Positions 33,463 to 47,400 of a stretch of 64,000 nucleotides of DNA are shown one piece after another. A program made the translations under genes and the position numbers. The notes beneath the pieces were generated by a model. That model saw only the letters and a list, made by a program, of their open reading frames with translations. It was not told the origin of the DNA and searched no databases. This stretch comes from Dipylidium caninum. Lineage: Eukaryota > Platyhelminthes > Cestoda > Cyclophyllidea > Dipylidiidae. Location of the stretch: contig QEYB01000062.1 in NCBI GenBank assembly GCA_017562135.1, positions 620,001 to 684,000 on the forward strand. Direction: 5' to 3'. Within the stretch, counting starts at the first letter, position 1. Every line of letters begins with the position of its first letter.

Positions 33463-36351
33463 CTATAGCAGAGTAAAAAATTTTATATTAGTTAAAATTA
33501 GACAAAAAAAGCCGATTACGTAGTTTACACAAAACTCGATCAAAAAACCCGCATGATAGTAAGTACAAATGCAGCAAGAATCAATTCTTTCAAATCTAAT
33601 ATCACATGCCACGTGAAAAGTGAAACAGAATTAAGACAAGAACTTGCGGGGCTCGGTGAGAAAAAGAAAGGCATACAACAACGAACAAGGTGCAATCAAA
33701 AGGCCACCCACACGAAAATAGAAGTGGGCTACGTTATATACATATTTAAACACCTTAGAGTTTGCCTCATTCAAATTTGAACGACCAAATTAGAATAGGA
33801 CGATCGACAGTTGTGTAGTTAGCTACATTTTTTATTTGGCCCTGAAAAGATATGAAGGCTGTATACGATAACCGCACGAATCGGTTATTGAGATTATAGT
33901 GCCCAGTGACAATATCTAAAATCGAGCCTCCTCCCTTCTATTAGATAACTCATCCAAAATTAAGTTGATATGAACTCCGGAACTTAAAACGCCTGCTAGG
34001 TGTGCAACCGCACTGTTTAGACCCCCTCCCATTTGCGCAATCCTCGAATGTAATTTCAATAAAATTTACGTACGTCCAACCATTCCTTCGTTCGCGTACT
34101 ATGAAATTGATATGTTAGTCTTTCAAGGGTAAAGGTACAATATTTACTCTCTTTAGCCAATACTGTGGCTGTCAATGTTTATCTTCTACTGCCCGATCCA
34201 GTGTATTCCTGCAGCGTTGCCGCTTTTTACCTAAGCCTTATTTTTAAGACGAGGACCAATGCCCGTGGAAAATAAGAGGGATCTTGGAATCGCTCCAGAG
34301 CCAATTACTCGAGTGCTCTTCCTTATTTCAGCTATTTTCGCTGTGTCCCACCTTTCAACGACCACTTTTGCTTTTAAATAACTGCATAAGTCAATGGCGA
34401 TTCGGATTGCACGTTGACATTATGATAAATACTTTACCAGAATCCTTTGCTTTTTTCCGAAAACGTCATAATTTTTTCCATTGATTACTCCTTGAGGGCC
34501 GAATGCACCTTCGATGAACCTTAACTGTACGATATTGTTCGACTTCAAATTGGGCGGGCCAAGTGAAATTCCTCCATGCATTGACAAAATTCCTTATTAC
34601 AATTCACCAATTTTGCGTTGTGAGGTACTATAGTGTTCATTATAAAATTGATAGTAGAAATGGGATATTGGGTCTGACAGTCTTAGAGTTCCATTTTTGT
34701 CAACTTACCATAATAATCAGCGACTTAGGATGTCTGAAATGGATAAGTTGTCAAACCATTATCTACACCCAATCATGGATTAAGACGTGTCAACTCGTCA
34801 ATAGCAAGACGATCTCCTGGCCTATCGTGCTCTCTGCCTATCATGTGTTATCCTTTTTTTTAACAATAATGCTTTGTTCTGGTAAACTTTCGAAAGTGTG
34901 AGAAGTTAGAAGCAAGCCACAATATACATCCAGTCAACATCAGTTTACCATATTCTAGAAGCGTTGTCTTTCTCAAAGCGTCTTTGTAAGATTGACAATG
35001 TATATAGACTAAGCTCTTACTTGCTCTCTAGTCACATCCGAACTCAAGGTAACACCAACTTGCTATTTGCCACCAGACGACAGTAGTCACAATACCTTTC
35101 AAAACTCAGTAACGTGTCAAACTATATATTACCGGTCCGAGTTTGTGATAAGAGCTACTTTTTCAACATCCCACCCTCAGAGAGTGATGTTGGATGTAAC
35201 ATTGAATGAAATTTGTATCGTAAGCAACACCAATCAACATTTGCGCCTGTTGACGGGTAAACACAAACCATAAGCAATCATTGGTTGGTTAACGGCGCAC
35301 TTCAAATAGCAACGTTTGATTGGACCATTCCGAGTTCGAGCTAAGGCTGCTCAACCACACTAGCCCACATTGAGCAGGCTGCTCGTGCGCGTCGTGCTGT
35401 TACTCGCTATATTGCCTGTATTGTTCTTTAAATATTTTCATTGAAGTTAATAACAATATTCAATAGCTTTTGTGTATGATAAAATTAGTGGCCGGTGACC
35501 GACTATAGTACGTGAATACTTATGCAGTAGTTGGTGCTGAGTTTTAGACCACCCTTGTCGTTGCCTAAAGGTTGTGATATTTTGTGTTGCGTCCATTCTT
35601 GGTGGATTCCTCTCTATTTTGTATTTTAATGACACAATCGGCAGCGTTAATTTTCTATAAGTGCGTTTATGCTCGCCCAATTAGAGATTACACTCATTCG
35701 AGATCAGAAGGGTTTGCACTGTCTCACTTTAAACTTTTGGTTTGGATAGATTGGTTGGGTACGCACTAATTCGTAATTCTTAGTCAACAAGATGGTTTTT
35801 AAGATTCAACATTTTCTATCGACTATATTTTTCTGAAACCGTTTGCATGGCTTATCTTAGGTGATCCAACTTGTTGAGCTTAAAAAGCCGCGTGCTTTTA
35901 TGTGTTCTTTGTTTCATCGTCAGATCTTCAAAGGTTTGAATGAGTCGAACAGAACTCGCATACTCAATCTTCTGATGATATCATTTATGGTAATTTGTTG
36001 CCTTCCTCGCCTTCTTATATCGCCACTTCTTTTGACCCTTTTTATTTTTAGATCAACTTCTCATAATCAGTTGTAATTTTAAGTCAAATAATTATCGATT
36101 CCAGAAAGTACATCGAAATCCCAGCAACTCCCAAAAGATCCTTTTCGGCGTATCACGCAATGTAAGTGCGGATTGCCTTGCCCTGTTAGTATTCGTTTGG
36201 TGACAATAGTGACTAGTCTCTGTTTTTTTCTTAAATTTGGTCTACATTTATGGAATTAGAAGTGTTGTTCTTTACATGAGAAAGCTTTTTTGCCGTTTTT
36301 GTAATGGCATTCTACTAAAATTTAGTTCAGCTTTATTACTCAGCATCAGAC
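33463..36351. promoter_or_regulatory. Region between divergent Rabin8-like and ZMYND8-like genes
   Basis: The two genes point away from each other here, so promoters for both, and probably the missing 5' exon of the Rabin8-like gene, should lie in this AT-rich stretch. No TATA box, initiator or exon could be assigned with confidence. Confidence 0.4.
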
Positions 36352-39300
36352 ATGCCCCCTCGTCGAAAAAGCTCTGCGAAGCCGCGAACCTCCTCCGCAT
36401 CGTCGCGTGTGTGTCCCACTGGAAAATCTAGAGTTCCACACAAAAAAAACGCAAGAGAATCTCTAGAGTATGTCAGTTTAAATTTTTGAACAACATTTAG
36501 GAGTATTTAACTTCTGTATTTTGATTCAGTGGGTTAATCGCACCGTAACTTGAACACTTGCTCGCCGTTCTACGTAAAAAATTGTTTCCTTATAAGCGTT
36601 GGATTGTGATTTCATGTGATACTGATTCTGATACGGAATGTTTATTTCCCTTATAAAAGATATACACAGGATCCTTACTCAAATTTAATTTTATTCTTTA
36701 TTTCGATATAATATATCCTTTGTCCTCAAATATTAGTTACCCTTACACAATGCTACTTGTTGAGAAATAACACTGAAAGCTTGGAGTTTTTTTGTGTCCT
36801 TAAGTAAGATATTCGATACGCATCCAGTTTTCGATAAGTCAACCATGTAAATAGACGTGGAGCAGTTTGTAAGACACCGACAAATAGACAATTGCAACTT
36901 TTTGTACACTTTGTTCTTCTGTAGTTTCTAGTCATGACCACTTTGCCAGAATATGGATCGCGTATCACCCACGTCTGCACATTGAAGCGGCTGGACACTT
37001 GTCCACCGGTCTCATTGCCTATAGGCGTTGTTTTTTGTGTATCACAGGATTTTCTGTAAACTTTTCTGCCGACCTCATCGCCTATACGCTTTGTCTCTTT
37101 TTGTATATAACAGGATTTTCTGTAAGTTGACGTAGTGAACATGCTTGTTGTGATGTAGTAGGCATTCATTCAACTTCGTCATTGCCTGTTTAGTGAGTAT
37201 CGTTCGTGAATCCTAGATGATTGAGTTTTGTGTTATTTTCGAATTCTTTTTACCCTTCAGGGACAGCTAGAAGATGACACAGAGGATGCGCTTCTAACAG
37301 GTAGTCAGCTCCACGGAATTATAACAAAATTCATATGAGAAGCCTACTTTTTCAAATGGCTGTTACTTTTGTAAAAGTGGTGACAACACTGATTTTGGCC
37401 ATCGATAACATCAGTAGTGCATAATCCTTTCTTTAATGAAACAATCTTCTCCGCAGATCCCAATTATAATTTGATTGAACAATCGGTGCCTGGAAGGGAG
37501 AGCCTCCGAACTTCTTCCAGGAAAAGTAATCCCCCTAGTGCCCTGACATCCACGCCCGTGCAAGGTAGAAGTACGTCCCTAGATCTGGATCAGATAGACG
37601 TCTACTCTACTCCTTCGCCATCGAGGAAGCGCAGTCGTGTCACTCGTAAAGAGAGCGGTGAGAGCATCCAAATGTCCCTGCTTTCACGGACAGAGGGGAC
37701 GGATTGGCTACAGCCTAGGCGAAGCACAGTTTCGGTAACTCCTGATTTAGTGCGAAATATCAAAGTCAGGCATTCTTCGGGATCGTCTCAGGAAGCGTTT
37801 GAAAACTTGTGTTGGGTTTGTCATCGTCCTGAACAGGTAATATACACAAATTATCATGCTCAAACAGTGATTACGAGAAGTAATTTGAGCGCTTTTCCTC
37901 TTGCAGTTGGTCTTCTGCCACAGTTGTCCGCGTGCCTACCATCTTCGTTGCTTAGCTGTGTCTAAAACGGGAAAAACTAGCGAAGTCTCCTCGGAAAGGG
38001 GGTGGCAGTGTTCCCTGTGCCGCAAACCACCGTTTACTTTGACTGCGTCTGAAGAGGAGAAATGGCGGCCAGTCACTTCCACCTTTACTTATGAGAACCA
38101 GCTCAAAAAGGCCTTGGTTTTCATGGTCGATTTTATGTCTATTCATAAATGGGTAGGCACTTTTTTATTAAATCTGTTTTTAAGTTCTGTTCTTTTGTTC
38201 GTCTGAGTAATTTTTGGATATCTTAATTTAAATTATAGTCGGAACCGTTTCGAGAACCGGCCGATCCTGATGAACATTTTGACACTCAGGGAATTGTTAA
38301 ATATCCCATGGATCTTCGTACACTTATTAAGGTATAGTGTTAATCTCCCCCTGAAGTGTACGTTTAACTTGTTTTTTTAAACTGTTCAGTATTTATATGT
38401 TCCAGAAAGTAAATGATGGTATGTATAAGTCGACGGATGCATTTTTGGCTGATTTTCTCTGGATCATTCACAATTGCTTCATATCAGAGAGAAATCCCGG
38501 TGAGCCACTTGATTAACATTGCTGAAATGTATGAATTTTTGTAAAAAACTGTTAATACGTGGTTCTCACGACTGACAACATGGTTACACACTTCCCTCAC
38601 TTGTCTCTTAGACTCGCAACTTTTGGTGAAGGCACGGTCTTTGGAGCGAATGTGTCTCTGTGAAATTGAACTTCTAAAAGCCTGCCCAACCTGCTACCTT
38701 AACCGAATCACCGCATTCTCTGTCCTGCCCTCCACTACTTTTGTCTTTCCTGCCATCTCCAAGTGCGAACCGCGCATTTACCGACGCCCCGAGATGAGAA
38801 AACCGACAAGAGGTCTGGGCACTGAGCTTGCCGAAGGATTATGGTTTGGAAGGCCTTGTGTATGCTCTTTTTTTTCGCCAAATGATATTTTTTTCTGTTG
38901 ATTTAGTTCAGAACCTAATGAAGTTCGCATTGACTTTTTGGTGTTAAATTAACTTTATGTACACAATGTCGCTAGTTTAACTTAACACGGAGCAATGTCC
39001 ACTTGTAGTCCGTCATTCACCCGATTGTATGGGTGCTTTTCGAGGAGGGGCGACATTGGCCAGGAAAGATGATGGCAGAACTGCCGAACAACCTCCTTTT
39101 GGTTTCTTTTTTCGGCAACTACACCACTCGCAAGACACCGACGAAATACGTCACCTTGCACACTTCTGGCGACAGTGTAAACCAACACAAAGTGGGCAAG
39201 AGAAAAACTGAGATGGGGCTTAAACGACTGGTTGATTCTGGCGAAATGAAGGACTCAGAGACCTATGCTCGAGCTTGTGAGGAGCTGGAACGTCATGTAC

Positions 39301-42300
39301 CCCTCATTATTAATGCTTTTCCCAAGTTCCGCCTCCCTGACGCTCCTGCCTCCCCCCCACTACATTACTCCCAGCAAGCAATTAGACAGTATTATGGGTA
39401 TGTTGAACATTTCGATTTCTTTTTTTTAAAGTTTTGTTTGAAGACGTAACATATGCCTGTTTGAAGGTGATTTGATTGTCTGCATGTGGTAGGTTGCCCT
39501 ATTAGCATAGGCAGTGAGAGCAGATCACCATGGCGTCATGTAAAGCATAGGTATAAAGAACTTTTCAGACTCTTGCAATACCGTGTCCTATGCTTAATTA
39601 TTTTTCTCGTCATAGTTAATTCTTCAATGAGATCCGGAAAGTAGTGTCTATAAGTTTGTCTTAGCGCGGCCACACCCTATCTTGGCCACTATTTGTGCTG
39701 ATTTTTGCCTTGAAGTCAATCTAACCAAATATCGAATGCGATAATGTTACTAGAAATTTCATCGTATTCAAAGTTTCATGAGTCTTCCTCGATCAGCTAA
39801 TTCACAGCGCATGTGCTTTTCTCATGCTCTTGGCACCAAAAAATGTAATCATGTCATTTCCTCCGGTTCAGTATTTGCGTTTGAAGTCTCTTGATCGCAA
39901 TACACGGAGTAACTTGGTCGGTAAAATATACGGTGATATGTAAATGAAACACTATGTAACGGGTGGAGTTTTGTTTACTTTTTGTTATCTTCTGGAACTT
40001 TTGACATTTAGATGCACAATTAAGCCAAAGAGCATTTTACAGTAGTTAAGTAAACTTAATTTCCCCATACTATTTGTTATCCGCGACACTAAAAGTTTCA
40101 GCTTTCTCTGTTTTGTTATTCTTATGAACTTCGACTTGATTACTTACTGATTCCTTTACCCACAGTTGTTCGCCTAATTAATTCGTACTTTATTTAATCT
40201 TTATTAATTGTGGACATCTATCCAAATGCAGCGTTTCATGGCATGCCTGACGTATACATACTTATGCGGTGCTTCTCTATTGGGGCAGAGTATCTTATGC
40301 TTTGGTAACTACTGCGACTTCCTATTATGCAATTACGAATTAGTTTGTTCAAGATGCTTTACTTCCGTTTCTTTAATGGTAGGCGATTCAACCAGTGGAT
40401 TTCCCGTGGGAGATGATTCTTCCTTGCCATGTACTTCTGAGCCCGCTCCAGCTGTTTCACTTGGGCCTACTGGCGACAAAGCGGATTTTGTACAACCTTC
40501 GGAGACTCGTCCTCCGTTATTGCCCTCAGTATCCACTTCCCTAACCTCGGCTACTACCGCTGCCTCGTCACCACCTCCGCCCCCTCTGCCTCCGCTCTCC
40601 TCGTCCAAGAGGCCATTAGTTCAGCCATCGCCATCTGGGTTATCTTCATCCTGTCCTGCGTTATCCTCCGCTGGAGTCAGTCGGCCTCTTTCTTTGGGGG
40701 ACTTTTCCCAATCTATTTTGGCTCGACTTCCTGATAACCTGTCGTCTTTCGGAAGCCTCCCGCATCATAGATTTGAAGAGACACATGAGTCTACCACTGG
40801 TATTACCCAATCGGAAGGAAAAAAGGAGGCGGATTTCGAAAGCAAGTGTGTTCCCTCTTTGCTGACTTCATGTTGTTTGTTCTCCCGTACCTTCTCCTAC
40901 CCTTCGGGCCTTTAATCAGTAAATATAGCGACCTGTTGCGGGATCCATCTTGTCCTGCCGTGAGAGTGCCTTCTTTTATCCATCTAATTCCCTTCGTGGC
41001 CTGCTAAGATGCAATTGGCTTGTCTAATTGACTTTTTTGGGACTCTAGGTGTTCATTTTCAATGTACTTTACGAGGAATCGCAGAAGGAGCACGTACAGC
41101 AGCAGATTTTAATTTTGTAAAAAACAATTTTTAAAACGATTGACAGCATTTAGCGACATCTAGTCCAAAAAGTCTCGACTTTGAATAGTCATAACAACTA
41201 CTCAACTGTGGATACACGACTGAACATTCGGGCATCAAGCCGACAGTCGACGTCACCGGCCTATAGAGATAGTGAGGGCAACTCTCTTATTAAATCTTTG
41301 GAAATACTGGTCTAACATGTTCGCTTGAACATAAGTGGAGAGTTAAGCGTCCAAAGTGACATTTCTAATTTAAATAAGGGAAAGTATACCTCTAAGCCGT
41401 TATTACTTCCTCAATGGCAGTTTTTGTGTTTTTCTTTATTCTACTATACGTGGCTTAGTGGGGGACCGCACTCTTCTGTTTTATAGAAATTCTGGATGTT
41501 ATGATTTGAGACTACTCGCAGGGGCCTATTTCAGAAAGACAGAAGACAATCGCGATACACTCTAACACTGCCCATACTGCCATTAAATTGTCCATCGCAA
41601 TGTAAGGATTTGTGTGCTACAGATTGCCTAAGTCCCACGGCTCCGTTCCTGACTACTCGACATCCTTCAGCGGGTTGCAGGCCACGAAGTGGGGACACGA
41701 ACACTGCCTGAGTTGTTATTAGGTGTTGGGTGTTGTGTGATTTTGTCTGCCTCCTGCTAACCGCGACTTAACTGAGTTGAATGCACAGCGCCATTGAAGT
41801 CTTCCGCTTCATTTAGATTGGTTGAATAACGAAGAGGTAAAGTTACCAAGTCCATCGCTGCATGACTTTTGCCTAAAAGTGCACGTCTTGTGCGGTGAAG
41901 CTTAGAACTCCCTATTCTTGCTGCACTGTACGGCATGTTGATGAGCCACAACATTTCTTTGCACCTATACGTATAGTCGCATGCGGGTAATTGGCATCAC
42001 TCACTTTGTTTTCCTAGATACCGCATCCCAGCTGGCCCCCTCACCGTTGAAATTGTGGATACCCCAGAAACACTATCTACTATCACAACGTAAGTACTTG
42101 TTTATTTCAATCGCATTACCGAAAGACACAATAACAATTCGATCCTTTTGGTATTATCACTTTGTTTTCAATCACTTTAGAGATCGTAAATAGGTTTCAT
42201 ATCATGTCCACGAAAGATATGATGCTATGCGACTTTGTGTTACCAGTACGCTTCCCTGTTATGGGATTACTTCCTCCCAACAGAATGAAAATAAGTATTT

Positions 42301-43506
42301 ATGGCAATATTATCTATGGGGAGTTGTTTCATTCTCGACTTCATTTTTGTTATCCAGAGATTCAACGCCCTCAACCGTCCCTCTAGTCCTAGAGGACAAT
42401 AGACGCGGGGTCGACCTCAGGGCCGATTTGATAAGTCGTTTCCAGGAAGCGCGAGAAGTGTTTTCTAGCCAATTTCACTCCGTGCTGAATAATGTTTTTA
42501 AAAGTTTGGAGGAGTCTATCAACAAGACCTCCACTGCTTCACCTATTACCGGCAATGCAGGTGCTTCTATAATTCCTCCTATTGCCCCCGAACCCGAAAC
42601 ACAATCTCGTGGACAGAGGGAAATCTCCACTCGTGCGTTCGCTTTGCTAATTGTATGCCATTGCTTTGCACTACCAACACCATAATTTAAACGTAATTTG
42701 TACTGATGACTGTTCGAAAAGGGGACGAAGGAACCCAAACTCTAGACAATGTGGTTGTTTCGGCAAAATTCTTCGCGGAGAATAAGATGAAGATGGCATT
42801 GATGAGAGCCGAAATCTGTCGACAGAGCGAGGAATTAGAGCGCCTTCGACTGATGTTAGACCACTCCCGCTACGAGATGGCAGACGAACACCGGTATCGC
42901 CTCACCGAACTGAGGGCAGTCTGGGAGGCTGAGCTGCTGGCCGTAGTAGACACAGTGGCCAAATTATGTGAACGGGAAACGCAAAAGATAGTAGATGTTG
43001 TGAAGAAGAAACAATGGGTTAGCCAATTTTTTCTGTTTTCTCACTAACACTAAATTATTTTTTTATTTTTTTATCTTTTCCCCTATTCATTGTTTTTTTA
43101 AGGCAAATGATCCATGGAAGTAAATTTTCCCACGATCTAAAAATTGTAGTGAAAGCTTAACCTCTACGATAGTGGGTTTTCAGGGATCATTTTCCAAATT
43201 ATTCCCCCTCAGTGGATCTCCTCCGCGCCTGCATTCACACAGTCCACTTCTTATGCGTGAAAGTAGCATACCGCGGTTGAGGAAAGTATATTAACATTCT
43301 CACTCTCCTCATTTTTCCACCCTATTTTTAGTGTAAAAACTGCGGAAATGAAGCCTTTCTTCCTTTGCTGCTGGAATACAGCATACTGCAATGAGACGTG
43401 TCAACAGTTGCATTGGTCGGAACACATGGAGTCCTGCACCCACCCTGTTCGGCAGTATCGTAAGCAGGTGGGGCACCAACAGCAACTGCAAAACGAAATG
43501 CAGTGA
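36352..43506 (+). CDS. ZMYND8: ZMYND8-type chromatin reader (PHD-bromodomain-PWWP-MYND), frame break in MYND
   Basis: This family reads histone marks and recruits repressive or damage-response complexes. Exons as read: 36352-36471, 37261-37300, 37457-37836, 37907-38152, 38239-38331, 38406-38499, 38612-38859, 39009-39397, 40383-40845, 42018-42089, 42358-42652, about 42714-43017 and 43332-43506. A basic Ser-rich N-terminus is followed by the PHD finger (CWVCHRPEQ, then [16 protein letters not shown], then WQCSLC), the bromodomain ([24 protein letters not shown]), a CPTCYL motif, PWWP ([16 protein letters not shown]), a Ser/Pro-rich region, a coiled coil ending KKKQW, and the MYND finger ([26 protein letters not shown]). 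The two MYND halves lie in different frames: one surplus base near 43355 makes the direct reading stop at 43392-43394. Phases at 39397/40383 and 42652/42714 do not close, so an exon or boundary is missing. ZMYND8 fits better than ZMYND11 at [11 protein letters not shown]. Confidence 0.88.
37006..37131. repeat. Two-copy 63-nt tandem repeat in ZMYND8 intron 1
   Basis: The blocks ctcattgcctatag...tatcacaggattttctgtaa and ctcatcgcctatac...tataacaggattttctgtaa repeat at a spacing of 63 nt. The period equals 21 codons. On the minus strand both units stay open within a 138-codon frame (37169-36753) as YRKSC-x2-QK-x7-E-x-G blocks. Whether that frame is translated is unknown; the even period may be chance. 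Confidence 0.7.
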
Positions 43507-46500
43507 CAAGTGTGCTTTAGGCTTTATATGCCTGATTCGCGTGTTCAGGTTCCAATGATTTTTAAAGGCGAGTTAAATAGCTGTTATTTCTTTTGGAAAT
43601 CCTAATTTGTATGGAATATCAACGCTTTATGCGACTGTTATTCACTCCGAAAATAGTATTCGCAGGAGGGAGTCCTCACAAAATGCGGTAACTGCTGGTT
43701 AAAACCGTTATTTCTGTCGTTCGTATTCTACCCTTGGGTTTCACAAAATTACTAACTCATGCGTGCAAATTGAAGCCTACTCGTCATTTCTGGCGGGAAC
43801 ATGTATTCAATGCACTACCGTCCTCAGCCGTATACTGTTTTCGTTATCTTGCGCCGCGTGCCAAAAGTCGGGATAATTGACCTCACTGTTCCTTACGTGG
43901 ACAGTCCCAATCCCCTGTAATTTTCTTCTGTGAACACCACTTCCTCAGACACTTCCGGCGTCTGTTGTGTTGCTACTACTTTCTTCCCTTCGTGGTGGTG
44001 TCATTAGTTGAGTGTCTTGCTCCCCATCTCTTCACCGGCTGGCAGTCAGTCAGTCATTCAGTCGATTATGAATAGGAAAGTGCTTTTGTAGTCCCATTTG
44101 CGAAAATATGGTCTAACTGAATCCCTGGTTTGATGACATTACGCTGAGGTTGCAGGACATGCAAGTTTGTCGACCTCGTAAATTATTCCGCGTCTCTGCC
44201 TTATCTCCTTTATAAGAGTGATGGTTTTTGTGTACTCATTTTTCCCCTAAAATGACTGCTTTTTATTTAAAAGGAGTTTTACGAGAGTCAAATGTCTACA
44301 GGCAATCAATGGTCAATCGTGATTTCTCTAAATTTTATCACAATACAAAAGCGGTAACCACCATAGGGGGGGGGGGCTGAGGGAGGAGAGGGTTGCATAC
44401 CATCATAACCGTTGAATTTTAGTCCTCAACTCTCACTACCTGTGGGTGGCCGCTAGACCGAGTTCCATGGTGCTGCAAGCATCGCTTCAGTTGTGGATCC
44501 TTTCACTAACTCAAACTCTATAGTTTGAGAAAGGCAAGTGCTTAAATCTCATCCTTCCTTTGACCTTATGTTTTGATTAGAATCACACGTAGTCATTGTG
44601 TAGCGGTCTACGATTTGATGCATTTGGATGTAGGTAAAGTTTGTCCCCAAGGCCATGCGGAGAGAGGCGACTTCTTACCTTTGGCGGTCGAAAAATAATC
44701 AAGTAGCATTCCTCAAACCAAAATACCCCCGTGCAATTCTGTCCGTCTGCCTCTCCGCAACTGTCTGTTAACTGCGTATTCGAATGGATTTTGAGTAAAA
44801 GCCACATAAGCGTTACATGTGGCTGTAAAGCATTGACATCAGTTCTATCCCTTAAACTTTTTCCAATATCTGTAACTGTGTTCGCCAAAACGACGAAATA
44901 AAAGGGGTTTGTAATTACCCTGGAACAGTCTGGCGGTGCTGTCTAGTGCCTTATGTGCTGAATTTTTGGAGTCTGCACGGTCTTCGTGCAAAGTCTTCGC
45001 CGCTTTCGCCAACGCTGGTCAGAAAATGATTATTCATCCTGGCAACGCCTGTTTTTCTGGAGTGCTTGATGCCTAGAGGTGCTGATTGGCATCATCTGAC
45101 ACATCCGACAGGTAGCCTAGTGGCCTAACTAATCATGTGGTCGTGTCTCCGTGTCATGCCTTCGGGGCTCGTGGCTTCCACCATTTTTGGCCTTGGATTA
45201 CGCCCCACTTCTCGGTCTCCACGCAAACGTTAGGATTCACTTACGTGGCCTCGTTTGTCGAAAGTCTTTTTCCTCGTGCCATAGTCGTTTACTTCTCTAA
45301 GACTAACACTGGTCTATGATCACTCACTTCTCCTGCCCTGTTATTCACTTGGGAAGTTAAGGTAAATAATTTTTGCCAGGTTTTCTCACTGAGCTTAATC
45401 TGCTGATACCTCCTTAATTTTAAATTGTTTCATTTGTACTGCGCATGATTGCCGCCTTACACGGGATTCATCTGTGTCTCTAAAACTGAAAACGAAATTA
45501 TGTCAATTGGGGCACGATTTATGGAGTGATTTGAAAATGCTCTGATTTTCTACTCACGTGATTTGACCATTAGCGTCGTTTAGTGTGGCGTCTAAACGAT
45601 GGAAGTTGGTCACGTGTGGTTTAGCCTGCCTTCTGCCATTACTTCTAGCATTGTTTGATCTCACGAAGGGGTGGTGAGCTACCTGCATTGCTTTACCTAG
45701 GCTGCCTAACCGCTCTTTTCGCCGACCGGGGACTGTCGGTACCCTTCCAAGTTTCTACTGATGATAGCCCGTCCTCAATGAAGGCTGGTGAAAACGTCGG
45801 CTCGCGCCCAGTTGTTTGTCTCTGCCCTCCTCCTCATCTCGCCGCCCATTCTCCAAGTACGTGGAGTTAGTTACTGGTCAATCTAAACATTCTCCTTGGT
45901 GGAAAATTTGCTTCTCCGTAATTACGCACTGCCTTTCTTCAATCTAAAACTCAAACGAGCTTTTCCTCGCGGTGTATCGCAGGAGGAGCAATGCGATGTG
46001 TGTGTGTGTCTTTCTTCTGAAAACAAAAAAGGAGGCGCATCATAACCCACCTTCGGACAGGACGGCATGACGGCCAGTAGGCCAATGGGAGGCGTTGGAC
46101 TAAGTTGTGGGACGCATTCTTTGAAAAAATATTTTTCTTATTTAAATCAACAATCTTTGTGCAGCTGGCACTGCAGTAATTTCTATGGTGCATATTTTAG
46201 AGCCAGTTTAGTTATTTTACTTTGCCTCGAAAGGCTCCCCTAAATGACATCTCGACTGCATCTTTTATGCTCAGCTCTGGTTCATTTGACATTAGGAAGA
46301 ATACTTTGCTCTCTTGATATCTTTTCGCATGTGTCAGAATAGTCCTTGCCACCCTCCTTCCCACTCTACTTCCGTTGGAAGTTGACAATGCACTTTTGCA
46401 TTGGTCAGTAGCACATCCCCCAGTTGTTTCCCCCAGCCGAAAAGTGGAGGAGGCATGTCTATTTTGTCGCTCATGAGGGGAAGCGACTATCGTCGATTCC

Positions 46501-47400
46501 GGCCACCATTAAAAAGGTCTCACACTTACCTCAGCCACCACGAAAACGCCGACTGATTAACTTAAGTAAAAATGGTTGTGTAACATCAAACCTGTCACTT
46601 TGCCTCGTCTACAGTCGATTAACATGAGTCAAACAAATTGGCGAGTTATTGTCCCTTTTCCTCCAGTTTGGTAGGATTTTACGACGGGGAAGGTGGGACT
46701 GAGGGAATTATTCTGGGAGAGTCTTGTCCATGTCTCAAGAGGACTTTTTATCCGCATTTAGGGCGCTTCAACAACTTTTCTTCACCTTTTCCAGTTAAAG
46801 CCATCCGTCGAGTGCGTTTTCGGTGTTATTGAGACCTTTTCCAACACGCCGATGGCAAAGGTCGGGAATCACTTGCAGCTATCGAGGCCGAGGAGATATT
46901 TTTTGTTTTAGCAGTCGTTCCAAGACTTGGCACTAATCGGATGATCATGAGGGAAATGGGCATGGCTTTTCATGCGCTTGATTTTGATTTGGCTGAATGG
47001 TGGACGAAGACACAAAAACGTCAAAAGAGTGCATTTTTGGGGAGAGGAGGGGCGGGAGGTTTCAAATGCCGTTGAGACCTCTTGAAGAGACGTTTGGCCG
47101 AGTTTATATCCCCCCTCCCCCCTTCCGAAGTGAGAGATACCCTGTGCTGCCTCGATGGGTTCCACTTTTCCGAGTCACTTTTCCAATAATATTCTCTCTT
47201 TCTCCTCCTCCTCCTTCGTCTTTTGTAGATTTACCAAACGTCGAGGGTTTGTGTCGCTGTCTCCCAACTTTTCGCGTGAACCCTGAATTACGTTTTTGTG
47301 CATTAGGTAGTTAAACGCTCTCGAAACTGCCCGACTGAAGGTGGATTTGACTCTTTGCTCCGCCTGTTCATCCACCACTGGCTATGTACAACGAATTGAT
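43507..47400. other. Intergenic, no gene recognised
   Basis: Downstream of the ZMYND8-like gene. There are only short open frames without family resemblance, a nine-base G run at 44367-44375 and a short (TG)n at about 45996-46007. Confidence 0.5.

Noticed and set aside
38406..38660. Loss of the acetyl-lysine-binding Asn in the bromodomain
   Set aside because: The segment after WIIHNC is one residue longer than in vertebrate ZMYND8, so Asn, Glu or Arg can be placed at that site depending on the gap.
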